Positions 23,816 to 35,564 of a stretch of 64,000 nucleotides of DNA are shown piece by piece (within the stretch, counting starts at the first letter, position 1; every line of letters starts with the position of its first letter). Position numbers and translations under genes: made by a program. Below the pieces are notes generated by a model. It was not told where the DNA came from. It searched no databases and worked only from the letters and a program-made list of their open reading frames with translations. The stretch comes from Ariolimax columbianus (taxonomy: Eukaryota > Mollusca > Gastropoda > Stylommatophora > Arionidae), in assembly GCA_036924085.1 (NCBI GenBank), contig JAVGWX010000011.1, positions 26,963,976-27,027,975 on the forward strand, read 5' to 3'.

Positions 23816-24530
23816 AGAATTGTTTGTAAATGTCTGAAGGAGCAGTATATGTAATTTTCTTTACATTTGATAGTTAGAAGGTTTTGTTGTCACTTGTCAC
23901 ATATCCTTTTACCCAAACGAATTATATAGGATTTGAGTGTGAGTGATACAGTGACAAACTTAAACTATTGTGACAATGCTCTTGGATTACTTTGTCAATG
24001 TGAAACGCGTTTGTCCTGTGTGTATTCCTTACAAGTGACAACAATTCTGGTTTCAGGTGCATTTCCATAAATCGAATGCGCTTCTTTGTTTGCCAAGTCT
24101 GACCTTGTCCTTAGTACTTGCTTATACCCTTGTCTTCTAGTGTCACTGCATTATTATAGGAATCATTGCCCATTAACATATATGAGGGTCTATCTAACGA
24201 GAGCGACACATTTGTCAAAATCCACTCTCTAAATATGTGGCCATTCATCTTTCAATGATGGTCCCGATTGTCGGTAAATTTTGAAACAAACATGAATTAA
24301 CAATTATTCAACAGTCTATTATGTCTGCTACCAGCATGTGCTATTATCAGTCGCTGTCTTGTTGCTATTGGGCACAATTCTCTTTGTAGTTCCATCTACA
24401 TATTGCCGTTATTTTTCATTAGTATGGTGAATTTATCCGTTTAATGTATATGCACAATACCGTAATCTTATTTCGTATGTTTTTAATTTACAGTTAACAT
24501 TTACTTTCAAAAGCTATTACATGATGTTTT
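23816..24530. other. AT-rich DNA, nothing recognised
   Basis: No coding, tRNA-like or repeat signal that I can support. Confidence 0.5.
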
Positions 24531-24960
24531 TCACTTAACTTAACATCTTTAAACTGCTTTATAAGGCTCTACGTAGTCTATATACAACCAGTTTATTCCA
24601 CTCCGCCGATACTAAAGGTAACTGTGATTATTCAATCTATTTGTGAATGCGTTAACTGACCCTGCCTCCACCACATCCTGTGGTAATGCATTCATGTATG
24701 ATCTGTTATAACCCCTAGGTCCCTTTCCTTTTCTGTCTGTCTAATACTGTTTACTCCCATCATGTAATTATGTTCCATATTTGATCTTCCCATGTGGATA
24801 ACTATATTGTTCTACATTAAACTCCATCTGCCAGCTCACAGACCATTTATGAATCGTAGCTAAATCTATCTCAATAGATCCGCCTCTGCCGGAGAAGAGA
24901 CCCTGCTGCATAATTTTGTGTCATCTGCGAATTTTGTAAACATGGATCACAAATGATATT
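24530..24960 (-). mobile_element. CR1-like LINE fragments
   Basis: 24530-24700 is the reverse complement of the CR1 3' end seen at 20180 (CTGCCTCCACCAC, TTAACTTAAC). 24700-24960 carries a second CR1-like 3' region (CACATTAAACTCCATCTGCC-like phrase). Both decayed. Confidence 0.65.
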
Positions 24961-25459
24961 CCTACCGCCTGTATACTTGCGGAATTTTGAAACCACCAAT
25001 ATTTACAGTTTTTCATAATGTTGTTGTAGAGATATTAATGTCGGTCTTCTCGTTGAAATTGCCAATGGGTTACTTTACTTTACTTTTTACTTATGTGACC
25101 AAAATACCTAAAATATTTGGCTCTCCATGTTATTCCATTGCCTTTGCTCTGGACTATCCTAAACCTCTAGCACCCACTTAAACAAATTGTTCTAAACCAG
25201 TTTTTTTCTTCTTCTTTCGTTCTCCTGAAAATGTAAGGTCTGTATCTGCAATGTTGTCTCTTGTATGTAACCTGAAAAGCCATCTTAAGCTGGGCGAAAA
25301 TAAGCTCACGCAACACAAGGAAACGAGGAGACGTCGATAGGAAAAGGAAAACAAAAAACTCAGTAGAGAGTTGCAGTTCCAAGGTAGCATCAACCTATAG
25401 TCAGACATGGCTGAAAATGGGCTATTACTACTACTGTCTCTTGTATAAACTTCTGTCTT

Positions 25460-26430
25460 TTGTAGTTCATGTGGGTCGATACAGTATCTCATTCAGTGTT
25501 GTTTCTATGGGCAAGTGGGTTTTTCTATGTACATCATTTTCTGGGCAGTTCTGTAGTGTGTGCTCTGCAGTCTGGGGTGCCTGTTTGCAAATCTTCAATT
25601 TTGAGTACATGTGACTGCGGAGTCAGGTTATGTCCTGTTCTAAGGCGCAACACAACAGTTTGTTCTTATCTGTTCATCTTATGGTAATCGTATTGTGTCA
25701 ATGTTGGCGGCTCTCTGATCAATTTGATCATCTTTTTTTGTCTGTTTGCATATAACTGGTACATACAGTAGTTCGTATGTATAATAATGTAGCACCCTCT
25801 TTTGCCAGTCGGTTTGATCTTTTGTTTCTCGGTTTTCCACAATGAGACGGTATCCACTGCATTACAATCTTTAACTGTTTACTCAGTTCAGATTATAGAG
25901 CCTGTATATCTATATTTCGTGCTTGGAGGTCTGCTATTTCATGTCATAAATACTACAGGTTATGGCCTGAGATTGGCGTTCTACAGTTTCTCATTTGCCA
26001 CCTTCATTGCCTGGATTCAGCATCATAATTATTACAGAATTTCACAGTTGGTGCTCTGACAATATCCCTAATGTTTTTTGGGAATTCCTCTTCTTCTTCT
26101 TTGCGTTTAGGATCTTTTGGTCATGCTATATGTCTCCAGACCAGTCGCATGATGAAGTCTGTATTCTTCACCAGGTCAGAGCGGCTGCCCCATATCTTTT
26201 GTCTCAGCTCCGTACCCTCTAGCCATGTCCGATATCTCATTTCCCTATAGAGTGGGCATTTCTGTAGAATGTGTTCAGGATTCGTTTGGGCATTCTAAAT
26301 ACACTCCTGCTTCTTGATTTTTTACTGCATCAGTATATACTCAGACGTAATGATCTTGTGAGTCATCCTGGAAACTGCGTAACTGTCCTATTTTGCACAA
26401 TGTTTTGTTCATACTAGGGTTCTTTGTTCT
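25460..26430 (-). mobile_element. I-like LINE pieces with RNase H motif
   Basis: On the minus strand, about 25770-25870 reads MQWIPSHCGKPRNKRSNRLA KEGA, the last catalytic part of RNase H (usual form PSHCxIxGNExADxLAKEG). 25560-25680 reads VVLRLRTGHN. 26080-26320 is a further decayed piece. Heavily mutated. Confidence 0.65.
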
Positions 26431-26482
26431 TACCAGCGCATGTGGATGTAACCTTGCAATTTAATCTAATCTATCAGAAGAG

Positions 26483-26845
26483 GAAGCGGGATCAAGATGC
26501 TGAGCAGCGCATGAACTGCAGTGGTCAGCGATCCATAGCAGACTGCTATCGTCAGGGCCAGCGAACCAGAGCTGCCAAGATCCTTCTACATCTCCAAGCG
26601 GTGATCCTGGATAACAGGCTGCAGCAGGGCAGACTGGCTAAGGAGAAGGGATCGAAGAGGGAATGCTAACCCGGTACTCAAATAATGCTTGCTGAAGTCG
26701 GATGTGTTGGACCGAAAGGTGCAAATATCGCAGTCAAGCTGTAAACTACGGCAACGCATTCCGTTCTCTGAACTACATTCTGCTACTTAAGCCCTTTCAG
26801 GGTTTGGTAGTGGGAGATTGAGAATGAACCAAGCCAAGCCAAGAA
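26483..26845 (+). repeat. SINE-B, near-complete copy
   Basis: Starts GGGATCAAGATGCTGAGCAG and ends GATTGAGAATGAACCAAGCC, with an AAGCC tail. Confidence 0.85.
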
Positions 26846-27069
26846 GAGGAGGCTGTGTGGCCTAGATGTGAAACTCGTTCTGTTTTCACAATCCAAACGC
26901 ACTTGGTTCGATTACCACCGTGTCTAATTTGGCAGACACTTTTTTTCCCGTCTCAGATCATTGCTCTTCCACATACGGAAAGTAATGGCAACCTACCATA
27001 CGGCACACTTACAAAGAAACTTATAACAACCAAATAGGTCGCAGTTGTAAGAAGCGACGTTCTGTAAAG

Positions 27070-27400
27070 GACATGTTACCTTTTTCCCCCCCACCATAAA
27101 GTGGTACCCGTGTTCAAGTGTTTGTCTTTCCGACTGTAAATGCCGATACACAAATGACAATCCCTGTCCCAGATCGTACAATAATAGTGAGGAGGCTGGT
27201 TTGCCGGGGTGTCCCCAAATTTCATAAGTCTTTCTCTTTTCTCTGCAGTCAGAAGGCCTCTACAATCGTCAGCAGCCACTATGCCCACTTTCTCCAAAAA
27301 AGCTAGATTCTGAGCAATTGTTTCCCAGCCTTTGACTGGAATGTCACTTGACTTCATGTCATGGACCGTGTTACATAGAGGAGCAGGATTAAGCACGGAA
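27070..27400 (-). mobile_element. Probable LINE C-terminal fragment
   Basis: A minus-strand frame of 106 codons ends in a cysteine/histidine motif (CTIWDRDCHLCIGIYSRKDK) resembling the terminal zinc-finger of RTE-like LINE proteins (C-x-x-C-x-S-x-I-G-L-x-S-H). Not otherwise recognised. A host gene cannot be excluded. Confidence 0.45.
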
Positions 27401-27565
27401 TACGGACAAAGGAGATTGCTGATAGGCTAAAGACTCAGTGTTTGAGAAGACACGCCACACCATGCGATGCCGCAAACAGTCCTGACTTTCCTTGCACACA
27501 CTGTGCAAAACACTTCTCTGCTCAGATTGGTCTTACAAGTCACATTCGTTACTGTCATGGACTGT
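27400..27565 (+). mobile_element. LINE ORF2 terminal zinc-finger piece
   Basis: Reads CTHCAKHFSAQIGLTSHIRY then CHGL and stop, a C2H2-like end that also occurs at 49590-49665 (CIKCNRQFKAQIGLFSHL). Such ends are common in RTE-type ORF2. Confidence 0.6.
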
Positions 27566-27702
27566 AGTTACACACCTTTTTTTTTCAAAGCACAATTACT
27601 GTCATTTGACAAGACAGAAAGAGCCAGTGATGAATGATAAATCTCCATGACGGGCATCAATAAAATAAAAAACACAGCGATTATAGTTATGTCCTGAAAT
27701 TA

Positions 27703-27712
27703 TTTATTTATT
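27703..27712 (-). promoter_or_regulatory. Probable RBM28 polyadenylation signals
   Basis: Two overlapping AATAAA hexamers on the minus strand (TTTATT on the plus strand) lie about 125 nt after the RBM28-like stop codon. Position and motif fit a cleavage and polyadenylation signal. No transcript evidence is available. Confidence 0.6.
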
Positions 27713-27834
27713 CGGAAGTGTTTGCCCATAAATGTAAACATAGCATATAAAGTCATTTCCAACAGCCGACATTGTTTATGACTATCAATGTAACAGTGGT
27801 TAGTTTATAAAGTTGATATGAAGGGACTGAACTC

Positions 27835-27924
27835 TTAAAAGTTTGCTGAAGACAAAATTTTCTTTTTGTGGGCAGCCACTAGCTTGTCAAAACTGTCTAT
27901 GTCCTTTCTTTTCTTGTTTGAATT
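27835..27924 (-). CDS. RBM28: RBM28-like, terminal exon with stop
   Basis: A 90-bp phase-0 exon after TTTTCCCCAG. It reads NSNKKRKDIDSFDKLVAAH KKKIL.. and ends in TAA at 27835-27837. The FDKLVAAHKKKIL core aligns with the FNQLVEQYKQKLL end of vertebrate RBM28, but the last residues (WFDS in vertebrates) are missing. The protein stops about ten residues early relative to them. Confidence 0.92.
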   Translation of the reverse strand, partial: NSNKKRKDIDSFDKLVAAHKKKILSSANF

Positions 27925-28074
27925 CTGGGGAAAACAAAGAAAAACTCGCTTGAGTAATTGCTTAGTTTAGTTTATATAATGATATAAGCATGTATAAGTC
28001 AGTTTTACACGGGGACAAATACTTTATCTTCAGAGATTGTTCTGAAATAGACGTATCGTAGTTTACAGTGAGAC

Positions 28075-28425
28075 TGGGATTTTTGCGCATTCGGCCTGAC
28101 ACATCTGATTTCAGCGGAATTTTTGAGAACCAGGTTTGCCTTCTACTGCAATCCCTATCCCTTGGCCAGACTACACTAGCTTGACCGCGATATTTGTACC
28201 TTTTGGTCGGACACATCCAACTTCAGCAGGCATTTTTTGAGTACTGGGTTAGCCTTCCCTCTTCGATCCCTTTTCCTTAGTCAGCCTGCTCTGTTGCAGC
28301 CTGTCATCCAGGATCACCACATGGAGGTGTAGAAGGGTCTTGGCAGCTCTGGTTTGCTGGCCCTGCGCGCTAGCAGTCAGCTATGTGTCGCTGACCATTA
28401 CAGCTCAAGCACTGCTCAGTGTATT
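28075..28425 (-). repeat. SINE-B copies (short piece plus 5' two-thirds)
   Basis: The segment 28170-28425 contains the core GTCGGACACATCCAACTTCA complement and the 5' region down to CTGACCATTACAGCTC. A short older core lies at 28075-28165. Confidence 0.72.
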
Positions 28426-28429
28426 GATC

Positions 28430-28690
28430 CCTTACACTTTTGTAAATTTTGCCTGATGAAAATCTATAAATCCTGAAGAGGCTACGACAAAAGACAAAAT
28501 AACAGAACCTGAACTATCGCTAGAAGAGCAATGCTATTGATACCGGAGAGAAGGTGAAAGAGAAGCCAACCTAAGACAAATATGGTGAAGAACCATATAA
28601 GCTGAAATGGAAGTCATGAATCAGAGCTGTGGCACTGCACAAAGGATGACTTCAGACTGACTGAAGTGGAGAGAATTTGTTGTTATTCAT
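28430..28690 (+). mobile_element. LINE ORF2 end fragment
   Basis: Reads ANLRQIW, EMEVMNQSCGTAQR and LKWREFV in shifting frames, similar to the end of endonuclease/RT-type LINE proteins. Confidence 0.55.
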
Positions 28691-28724
28691 ATCCCTTTGA
28701 TACCACGATATCCATATATCGGGG

Positions 28725-29075
28725 TGTGTTGGTATTGTTTAGAATGCCCACAATTAGTAGGAGACTTTTTGTGCACATTGAAAAGGACGTTAAGCGGCAG
28801 TAGCTTTTCTCACATCTCGAGCATGCTGATGAAGGTGTACTGGGGTCCTCTAGGTGGTTGGGCTATGCTTGGCTTTATCTGCATGTCGCTCACTACTACG
28901 CGGATCATGTTGATCCGTCACCACGTTAGCCAGACTGCCATGAAAACAGCCCATTCCCAGGGAGGGCTGTGAGGAAGTTGAGGTGAGGGTCTTGGCCAGT
29001 ATATTTTGCCTGACCCTGACAACATGTTTGATCAGTATGTTGTGCCTGACCGGATGTTAGTCTTTCTCCCCTGAG
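28725..29075 (+). repeat. Repeat C copy
   Basis: Shares TTTTCTCACATCTCGAGC, AGACTGCCATGAA and the GATCAGTATGTTGTGCCTGA terminus with 43350-43690 and 63365-63700. Confidence 0.7.
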
Positions 29076-29451
29076 GTGTGTGTAAATACTCACTTCCTCG
29101 TTTTTCGGCGTGACGGATGGACCATTATTCTAAGGCGTATTTTGGGCTGTACTACTTGGATTTGAGTCGCAATATATTAACGTATACACATTTTTCCTGA
29201 AAAAAATATTGCAGTGCACACATCAAAGTATTTCATTATGTTTTTGATAATTTTCGTGATGGAAAGGCGTTTTGAAAATTTGGGAAATAGATGTGTTAAA
29301 ATGCAAACAGAACAGACTATTAAAAGTATTCTCACGGATTTAGAGGCTGATAAATTGGATTTAGATCATGATTATACTGAAACTGACAAGTGATTATTCG
29401 AATGATGACAACTACTATAATTTAACTAGAGAAAAGCAAGGTATCATCAAA

Positions 29452-29557
<106 letters not shown>

Positions 29558-29667
29558 AAGAGATAGAGAAGGGAAGGGAAGGGAAGAGAAAAGAAAAAAA
29601 AAAAGAAATCAAAAGTGACTGTTGCAGGAAAAAAGGATACAAAATAAATAAGCAAAATTTCACATAC

Positions 29668-29847
29668 ATTCGTTTTCATAAGTTTTTCCTTAGGAAACTT
29701 CTGCTTCAATGTCTGCTGCGATGTGCTGGCCATATTGTTGTTTCTCCTGTCAAAAGTCTTCACCTTTTTCCTGTCGTTACCTTGCTGACTGGGTCTCTGT
29801 TTGTGCCTTTGCTTAGGACCTGAATGCGATGGCAAGCCTAATGGACC
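29668..29847 (-). CDS. RBM28: RBM28-like, LPSHSGPK basic exon
   Basis: A 180-bp phase-0 exon between ATATTTTAG and GTATGT. It begins GPLGLPSHSGPKQRHKQR, matching the LPSHRGPKIR motif in the C-terminal tail of vertebrate RBM28, and goes on as a lysine/glutamine-rich segment. A long (GA)n tract sits about 110 bp inside the following intron. Confidence 0.92.
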
Positions 29848-29984
29848 CTAAAATATAACAACAAAAACAGGCATGGCTCAGTTTTTAATAGAATTGATTT
29901 ATTTTTACCTAAAATATGATAACAAAAGTGGACAATTGAGTCTTGACAGTTGTACTCAATTTTAGTTTGTATCCTTAGTTTCAA

Positions 29985-30500
29985 ACCCTTTCTAACCCTA
30001 CTATACGCTTGCGAAAGCTGAACTGTATACTCTGGACATGCAAGGAGGTTAAACCACTTTCACACAGGTTGCCTGAGGCAAATATTCCACATCCGATGGC
30101 AAGATCGTGTCACTGACATCGAGATTCTCTCGAGGGCTAACATGCCCAGCATCCATGCACTGCTAGAAAAAGCACGACTAGGATGGGCCGGACACCTCGT
30201 CCATATGTCAGACGAGCGGCTCCCAAAGAAGCTTCTCTACGGCGAGTTGAGAGAGGGATGGCACGAGAGAGGGCGCCCAAAGAAACGTTTTAAAGACGGT
30301 CTGAAGGACTCACTGATAAGTTGCCAGATAGACATCGACACCTGGGAATGTCTTGCGCAAAACAGATCTGACTGGAGAAGCGCAGTCAAATCGGGTGTAG
30401 CTACCGGCGAAGATAACCGTGTTGTGAAAGCCCAGAGCAGACGCGAAACCCGGAAATCCCGAACAGTGGGAACACCATCACAGCTCTGCAACTGTTGAGG
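29985..30500 (+). mobile_element. LINE ORF2 C-terminal fragment
   Basis: A 118-codon open stretch reads IHALLEKARLGWAGHLVHMS, LPKKLLYGELREG.., GRPKKRFKDGLK and RSDWRSAVKSG. This is a typical C-terminus of endonuclease/RT LINE proteins. Upstream codons (RQIFHIRWQDRVTDIEILS) extend it to about 29990. Confidence 0.8.
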
Positions 30501-30674
30501 TGACGTCCAATCTCGTATAAAGTCTGTTGTCTTAGAGGCATCATGATTGCTGCGAAGGGCGTGGGGTTGGGTGTTTATGGGCGCATCTGTCGAGTATGCC
30601 CGAAGGAAGGTAGTCCAGTGTGTCAGTGTCCCAGGATCGTTACATCCTTCCAGAGACATATTATTATATTCATC

Positions 30675-30949
30675 GGAGCCGCGTAGCGCAGTGGTTAGCG
30701 CGCTGGCTTCGCATCTGAGTGGTCCTGGGTTCATTCCCCAGTTGAGGCGGTAATGTTTTTTTCCAGACCGCAATGGCTCCCGGGTCGACCCAGCCTTAAA
30801 TGGGTACCGGTTCAGTCCGGGAAGTAAAAGCGGCGAGGGAGAGGAGCTGGCTATCGCCCTCATATAGCCGAGCCTTTGAAATGTGAGATCGCTAACATCT
30901 CACACCCCTACGGCAGTAATGCTATGGGTTACTTTACTTTTACTAGGCC
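30675..30949 (+). repeat. SINE-E, tRNA-derived
   Basis: Box A TAGCGCAGTGGTT (30684-30696) and box B GGTTCATTCCC (30728-30738) at tRNA spacing, then a GC-rich body and ACTTTACTTTTAC end. The copy at 54816-55079 has a clear target duplication. Confidence 0.85.
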
Positions 30950-31530
30950 GGCTATCTCATCCTTCTTCCGTCCCACCTGTAGTGATGGTATGTGTGGCAT
31001 TCCCCTCCACATGGAAGATCGTCACAAAGGAGCAGAAGTGCAATGTCAGCTGGTCTGCATATCTTCATCATTCATGGGGATAAATGATAGAGGACAAAAA
31101 GTAAAGAACGAGACAAGAATGCATTTCACCCATGAAGTGGGGGATGGATTAGTGCAGCCCAGAGCATGTACCACTTGCCGGTGGGTTCTGCAGCTACACC
31201 TATAGGGCTCCACCTGCTCCTCAGCCCTTTTGTATGGCCCCTCTCCAAGGACCTGTCTGGCTTGGGTGACCCTGCCAGGAGTAAAACTCCCGTAGGCATA
31301 GCTCCTTGGATCATTGGGGTGCGCAAGCTCTCCAACCTTGGCAAGGTAGGCTTATGTATGGAGAGAGGAACTAAAGATAAAAACCTTAATTTTCTTGCAC
31401 ACATCATTTTTTTTTGCAGGTTCGTCTGATGCTGTAACTTGCGCTTGAATAGATTTGCTTTGTGTCTATTCTATCCAGATGTTTACTGGTTCTTCTTCTT
31501 TTGGGAGTTTGTCCTGAAAAGGACATTTGT
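30950..31530. other. GC-richer stretch, unidentified
   Basis: Contains open frames on both strands (87-109 codons) rich in Pro and Leu, without a recognised domain. The sequence has the feel of old LINE 5' or 3' UTR, but I cannot show it. Confidence 0.35.
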
Positions 31531-31534
31531 GACA

Positions 31535-31850
31535 TTGTGCTGCAGTATCTGTTTCTAAGAATCGACGTCACTGCACTCCGGGCATACCCATAGGTGCTCA
31601 GTCTCTCTCATCAAATGGTGTGCGTAAGGTATGGATGCTGATGGTCCCTGTAGCTTGCTGGTTGTACACTCTCCTGCTCGGTCCCTCTCATGCGCCCCAT
31701 TCCGCTCGAACCTCATTTAATGCCGAAACTTTGCAGTCTCTAGACTGTCATCGATTACGGACTGTTGGCAGACAGGTAATTAAGGTCCCAAAATTAACAC
31801 GGTTGTATGCGTCTTCCAGATCGAGTGCCACGTGACCGTTTCTTGCTTTG
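31535..31850 (-). mobile_element. RNase H LINE fragment
   Basis: Reverse complement shares long phrases with 55205-55420 (AAGAATCGACRTCACTGCACT and GATGCTGATGGTCCCTGTAG on the plus strand). It is the region after RNase H in that LINE subfamily. Confidence 0.65.
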
Positions 31851-32099
31851 ACTGAAACCCCTTGTACATATCATATGCGAAAGTTCCAGCGTTAAGCCCA
31901 GGTCTTCTTCGCTGTTCTATAGCTGTCCAGAGTATCGGGTACAATCTGCTCCTGTTCAAGTTAGACCATTATTTTCCTGGCTACTATCTTGAGCAAAATT
32001 CTATAGATTTTGGATTGTAATTATTCGATAGCTGCTGAGAAGCGTGGAGTCCTTATAAGGTTTAGGCAGTGGGCACAGATAGCTATGAAGCCAGTCCTC

Positions 32100-32345
32100 A
32101 GGCACATATGACAATTTTACACCAGCTGCAGTTTACAATGAGGCTGTGATATCTGCATCTTTTGGTCCGACACATCTTATTTCAGCAAGACATTTTTTGG
32201 AAACAGAGTTTGCCTTCCCTCTATGATGCCTAATGTCTTAGCCAGGCTGCATGGTTGAAGTCTGTTTCCTGGTTCGCAACTTGGAGGCAGAATAAGGTCT
32301 TGGTCAGTTATGATGGTGGCAACCATCTACGAGTCACTGGCTGAA
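32100..32345 (-). repeat. SINE-B copy, diverged
   Basis: Core (GTCCGACACATCTTATTTCA) and 5' region on the minus strand, resembling the 22465 variant. Confidence 0.65.
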
Positions 32346-32499
32346 TCTTCAGCCTCAGATGTTTATTTTTAGGAGCATGGCCTGTTCTCAGTTTGAAGAT
32401 GAAACTCTGATCTCTTCTTTTCAATTGCTTGGATATTGTTTTTTTTAAGCATTGATGCTCAACTTCCTACATATTCCGATACATTTTTTTTGGACCTCC

Positions 32500-32880
32500 C
32501 CATAAGTTATACCTGTCTGCCATCCATCTTGTTTTGGTAGCATGGATATGGATGCTCAACTTCCTACATATTCTTGTATCTACTTATGATAAACCAGATA
32601 ACCAACCACAGCAGAGGATAGTTTGGACAAGTGTCGGATATGCGAACTGGTTTCCAGTGAGGAGTAGGGTGCGTCAACGATGTGCGCTATCCCCTCTTTT
32701 CTTCATCATCTTTATGGATAAAATCCCTCGACTAGCCAATCACCATGAGGAATAACTCATTGCATTGATTTTCACAGATGGTCAGAGCCTTTTCTACAAT
32801 AGAGAGGAGGATTTACAACATCACCTGACAGTCAGAGCCTCTTCTAAAATAGACAGGAGGTTTTGCAACAACACCCGACA
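32500..32880 (+). mobile_element. LINE reverse transcriptase core fragment
   Basis: Reads FPVRSRVRQRCALSPLFFII FMDKI, the GVRQGCxLSPxLFxxxxD block of non-LTR reverse transcriptases, then IFTDGQSLFYNREEDLQHHL (YADD region lost to D-G change). Confidence 0.78.
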
Positions 32881-32889
32881 ATCAGAGCA

Positions 32890-33060
32890 TCTTCTTCTTC
32901 TTCTTCTGCATTCGTTATCAATCTCCCGCTACCAAACCCTGAACAGGGCTTTGCAAGTAGCAGAATGAAGTCAGGAGAACGGAATGCGCTGTGTCGCTAG
33001 TTTACAGCTTGACTGTTATATGTGCACCTTTCGGTCCGACACATCTGTCTTAGGCAGTGG
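32890..33060 (-). repeat. SINE-B 3' half
   Basis: Minus-strand GATTGATAACGAATGCAGAAG with GAAGAAGAAG tail and the core, inserted into the LINE fragment that resumes at 33065. Confidence 0.75.
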
Positions 33061-33064
33061 AGTC

Positions 33065-33600
33065 TCTTCTAAAATAGAAAGGAGGATTTACTACAACACC
33101 TCACAAGAAAGAAGAATAGAAACTATGACAATAAACTGTAAACTGACACTGGGAATGTATCTGAGAAGTCTCTTCACTGATGACGGGAGACTGGTTCGTC
33201 AGATAGAAAATAGAATTCAAAAGGTAAACAAGGCACACTACCAGCTGGCACTGAAACATCCAAGTGTCATTACGTCCACTAAAGAGACACTGATAAACAC
33301 ACCAATCATCCTTACTATGTTATGTTATATGTGCTAAACTTGGGCTCTATTAGATAGGCACACACGATTGAGACCTGTGAAATGGCACTGTGTATGAAGT
33401 TCAGCAGAAAAGACAATTTGGGATAAAATTCACAGCAGGAAACTAGTGGGGACTACATCAGTGTCTGCTGTGGTCTTTGTGTCTGACAAAGTTAAGAATA
33501 GCACCACTGCCCCCCAGAGACAATGTTGAAGAGTCGAATGTGTGACATGGCATAACGCTGCCCATGGTTAGGTGCTTTGCTAAGAGCAGCATAGATGGCG
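33065..33600 (+). mobile_element. LINE ORF2 fragment
   Basis: Reads LGMYLRSLFTDDGRLVRQIE NRIQKVNKAHYQL.., the thumb region after the RT core of an RTE-like element, continuing the 32500 fragment. Confidence 0.65.
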
Positions 33601-33637
33601 CCTAACAGGCTACTTTGCTCTTCTAGTGTTTGCATCT

Positions 33638-33901
33638 TTTTTTTTTTTTTTTTTTTTTTTGCGTTCGCCTTTTTTCTCTTTTCCCCAAGGCGGTGTGCGT
33701 TGCACTGTGGTTTTTTTTAATTTTGCGCCTGTCGGCCCAATGCATCTGACTTCAGCATGCATTTTATGTAAGTGTCTGCTTCCTCCTGCATTTTCTAAGG
33801 GTTTGCTTCCTTGGGGTAACGGCCGGTGCTGTGATGGGGATCGAACCCAGCACCTTTGGGTTGTGAGCCATGTCACTTAACCACTAGGCCACGCCGTCCC
33901 C
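33638..33901 (-). repeat. SINE-A copy with TSD
   Basis: Flanked by GTGTTTGCATCT at 33626-33637 and 33902-33913. Box B GGTTCGATCCC complement near 33838. Long A tail (T run at 33638-33660 on the plus strand). Confidence 0.9.
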
Positions 33902-34059
33902 GTGTTTGCATCTGATAAGAGGGCCTTGCACATCGGTTAACCACCATCCGCTGCACTTGTCCCAACGCAGGGGAGTAATAAGCTGCTTGAGCCTAGCGCA
34001 CTGAGCAGAAAATCATCCTCATAGCTACATCCAGCTCATGCCAGAGCTGGGACATGCAC

Positions 34060-34370
34060 AGGGGCATCCACCCCTGCAAAAGTATAGGTCAACTAAGACT
34101 AAGACATCAGTTAAATATTAAAATTGAAGCACAGAAAATAAAGTGGTTTGGACATTTGACAAGAATGTAGAATGATCAACCTGCAGCGAAATCATACTAC
34201 ATGGAGGTTTCAGGGTCACGAACAAGAGGTCGACCCTGGCGACGATGGATAGAGGGGATAAAAAAACAACTCAAAAAAGTCAATAGCACAAGCCTCTCAA
34301 ACCATGTCTATGTATACCTCCTCTCTGCGACCCTGCAAAACAAGAGCAGGACAAAAGAAGAAGAATAATG
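34060..34370 (+). mobile_element. LINE ORF2 end fragment
   Basis: Reads KVVWTFDKNVE.., HGGFRVTNKRSTLATMDRGD KKTTQK with stops, equivalent to the WFGH/GRPxxxWxD end of RTE-like ORF2. It ends only about 10 bp from the RBM28 exon donor region. Confidence 0.6.
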
Positions 34371-34382
34371 GCAGGTACGTAC

Positions 34383-34544
34383 CTTATGCAAAGATCGTGC
34401 AACTTTATCCTGTTCTTTCATATTTTGTAATGGTGCATGACCTCCCTTCTTTTTGTACTGCCTCTTTCTCTTGTTTGTGTTAGCTGTGCTGTCTGCTGAT
34501 GCACTGCTCTTTTGGGGCTCCTGGACCTTCTGCTTTAGTTTAAA
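34383..34544 (-). CDS. RBM28: RBM28-like, basic tail exon
   Basis: A 162-bp phase-0 exon, acceptor CATTTTAG, donor GTACGT. It encodes a poorly conserved lysine-rich stretch, FKLKQKVQEPQ.. then NKRKRQYKKKGG, a likely nuclear or nucleolar localisation signal (inference). Placement rests on phase and position between the RRM4 and LPSHSGPK exons. A SINE-B copy lies about 60 bp upstream of its acceptor. Confidence 0.85.
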
Positions 34545-34604
34545 CTAAAATGAAAGAATACTGTGTTAACATACTTGAAACTACAACAATCGTTACAAAT
34601 ATTC

Positions 34605-34955
34605 TATACGTTTGGCTTGGCTTCGTTCATTCTTAATCTCCCGCTACCAAACCCTGAAAGGGCTTAAGTAGCAGAATATAGTCTAAAGAACGGAATGAGT
34701 TGTGTTGTAGTTTACAGCTTGACTGCGATATTTGCACTTTTTGGTCCAACACATCTGACTTCAGCAAGCATTTTTTTAGTACCGGGTTAGCATTCCCTCT
34801 TCGATCCCTTCTCCTTAGCCAGTCTGCCCTGCTGCAGCCTGTTATCCAGAATTACCGCGTGGAGGTGTAGAAAGGTCTTGGCAGCTCTGGTTCGCTGGCC
34901 CTGACGCTAGCAGTCAGATATGGGTCACTGACCGCTGCAGCTCATGCGCTCTTCT
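34605..34955 (-). repeat. SINE-B, near-complete copy
   Basis: Minus-strand family consensus from the AAGCC tail to GAGCTGCAGCGGTCAG. Confidence 0.83.
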
Positions 34956-34984
34956 ATACATTTCACTGTTCTTGTAAGAGGGGC

Positions 34985-35560
34985 TCAAGGTGCAGCATAA
35001 TGAACAATGAGCTGACAGCCAGCAACTCATAGATGGCTGATTGCATTAGGGTCAGTGAACCACAAATGACTAAGACCCTATTTTGTCTCCAAACGGCAGC
35101 CCTGGAATCAAGCTGCATTAGTGTAGTCTGGGTAACAAATTAGGGTTTGCAGTGGAAAGGCAAACTCGGTCATCCAAAAAAAAAACCAGCTGAAATCGAA
35201 TGTGTCGGGCTGAAAGGTGCAGATGTCGCAGCCTTGCTGTATACTATAAGGAACAAGATGTTGAGCAGTACATGTACCGGTAAGCGACTCAAAGCTGACC
35301 GATAGTGTCAAGGCCAGCGACCCAGACCTGTCAAGACCTTTCTACACTTCAATGCGGTGATCCTGGATAAAAGGCTGCAAGACAGCAGACTGACTAAGTA
35401 GAAGGGATTGAAGACGGAAGGCTAACCTGGTACCAAAAAATACCATGCTAAAGTCAGATGTGTCAGACCGTAAGGTGCAAATATCGCAGTAAAGCTGTAA
35501 AATATGACAACACATTTCATTCTCCGAAATACATCCTGCTACCTGCAAAGCGATTATTTC
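34985..35560 (+). repeat. Two SINE-B copies in tandem (older and younger)
   Basis: 34985-35235 is the diverged variant with an A-rich run before GCTGAAATCGAATGTGTCGG. 35240-35560 is closer to consensus. Head-to-tail arrangement. Confidence 0.7.
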
Positions 35561-35564
35561 CCTC

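Noticed and set aside
27076..27396. Host gene of 106 codons on the minus strand just past RBM28
   Set aside because: The C-terminal cysteine/histidine motif resembles LINE ORF2 ends found elsewhere here. No intron borders or upstream exon could be seen. Kept as a low-confidence LINE fragment.
30237..30863. Minus-strand open frame of 208 codons
   Set aside because: It runs across a LINE fragment and a tRNA-derived SINE, both read on the plus strand, so it is a shadow frame.
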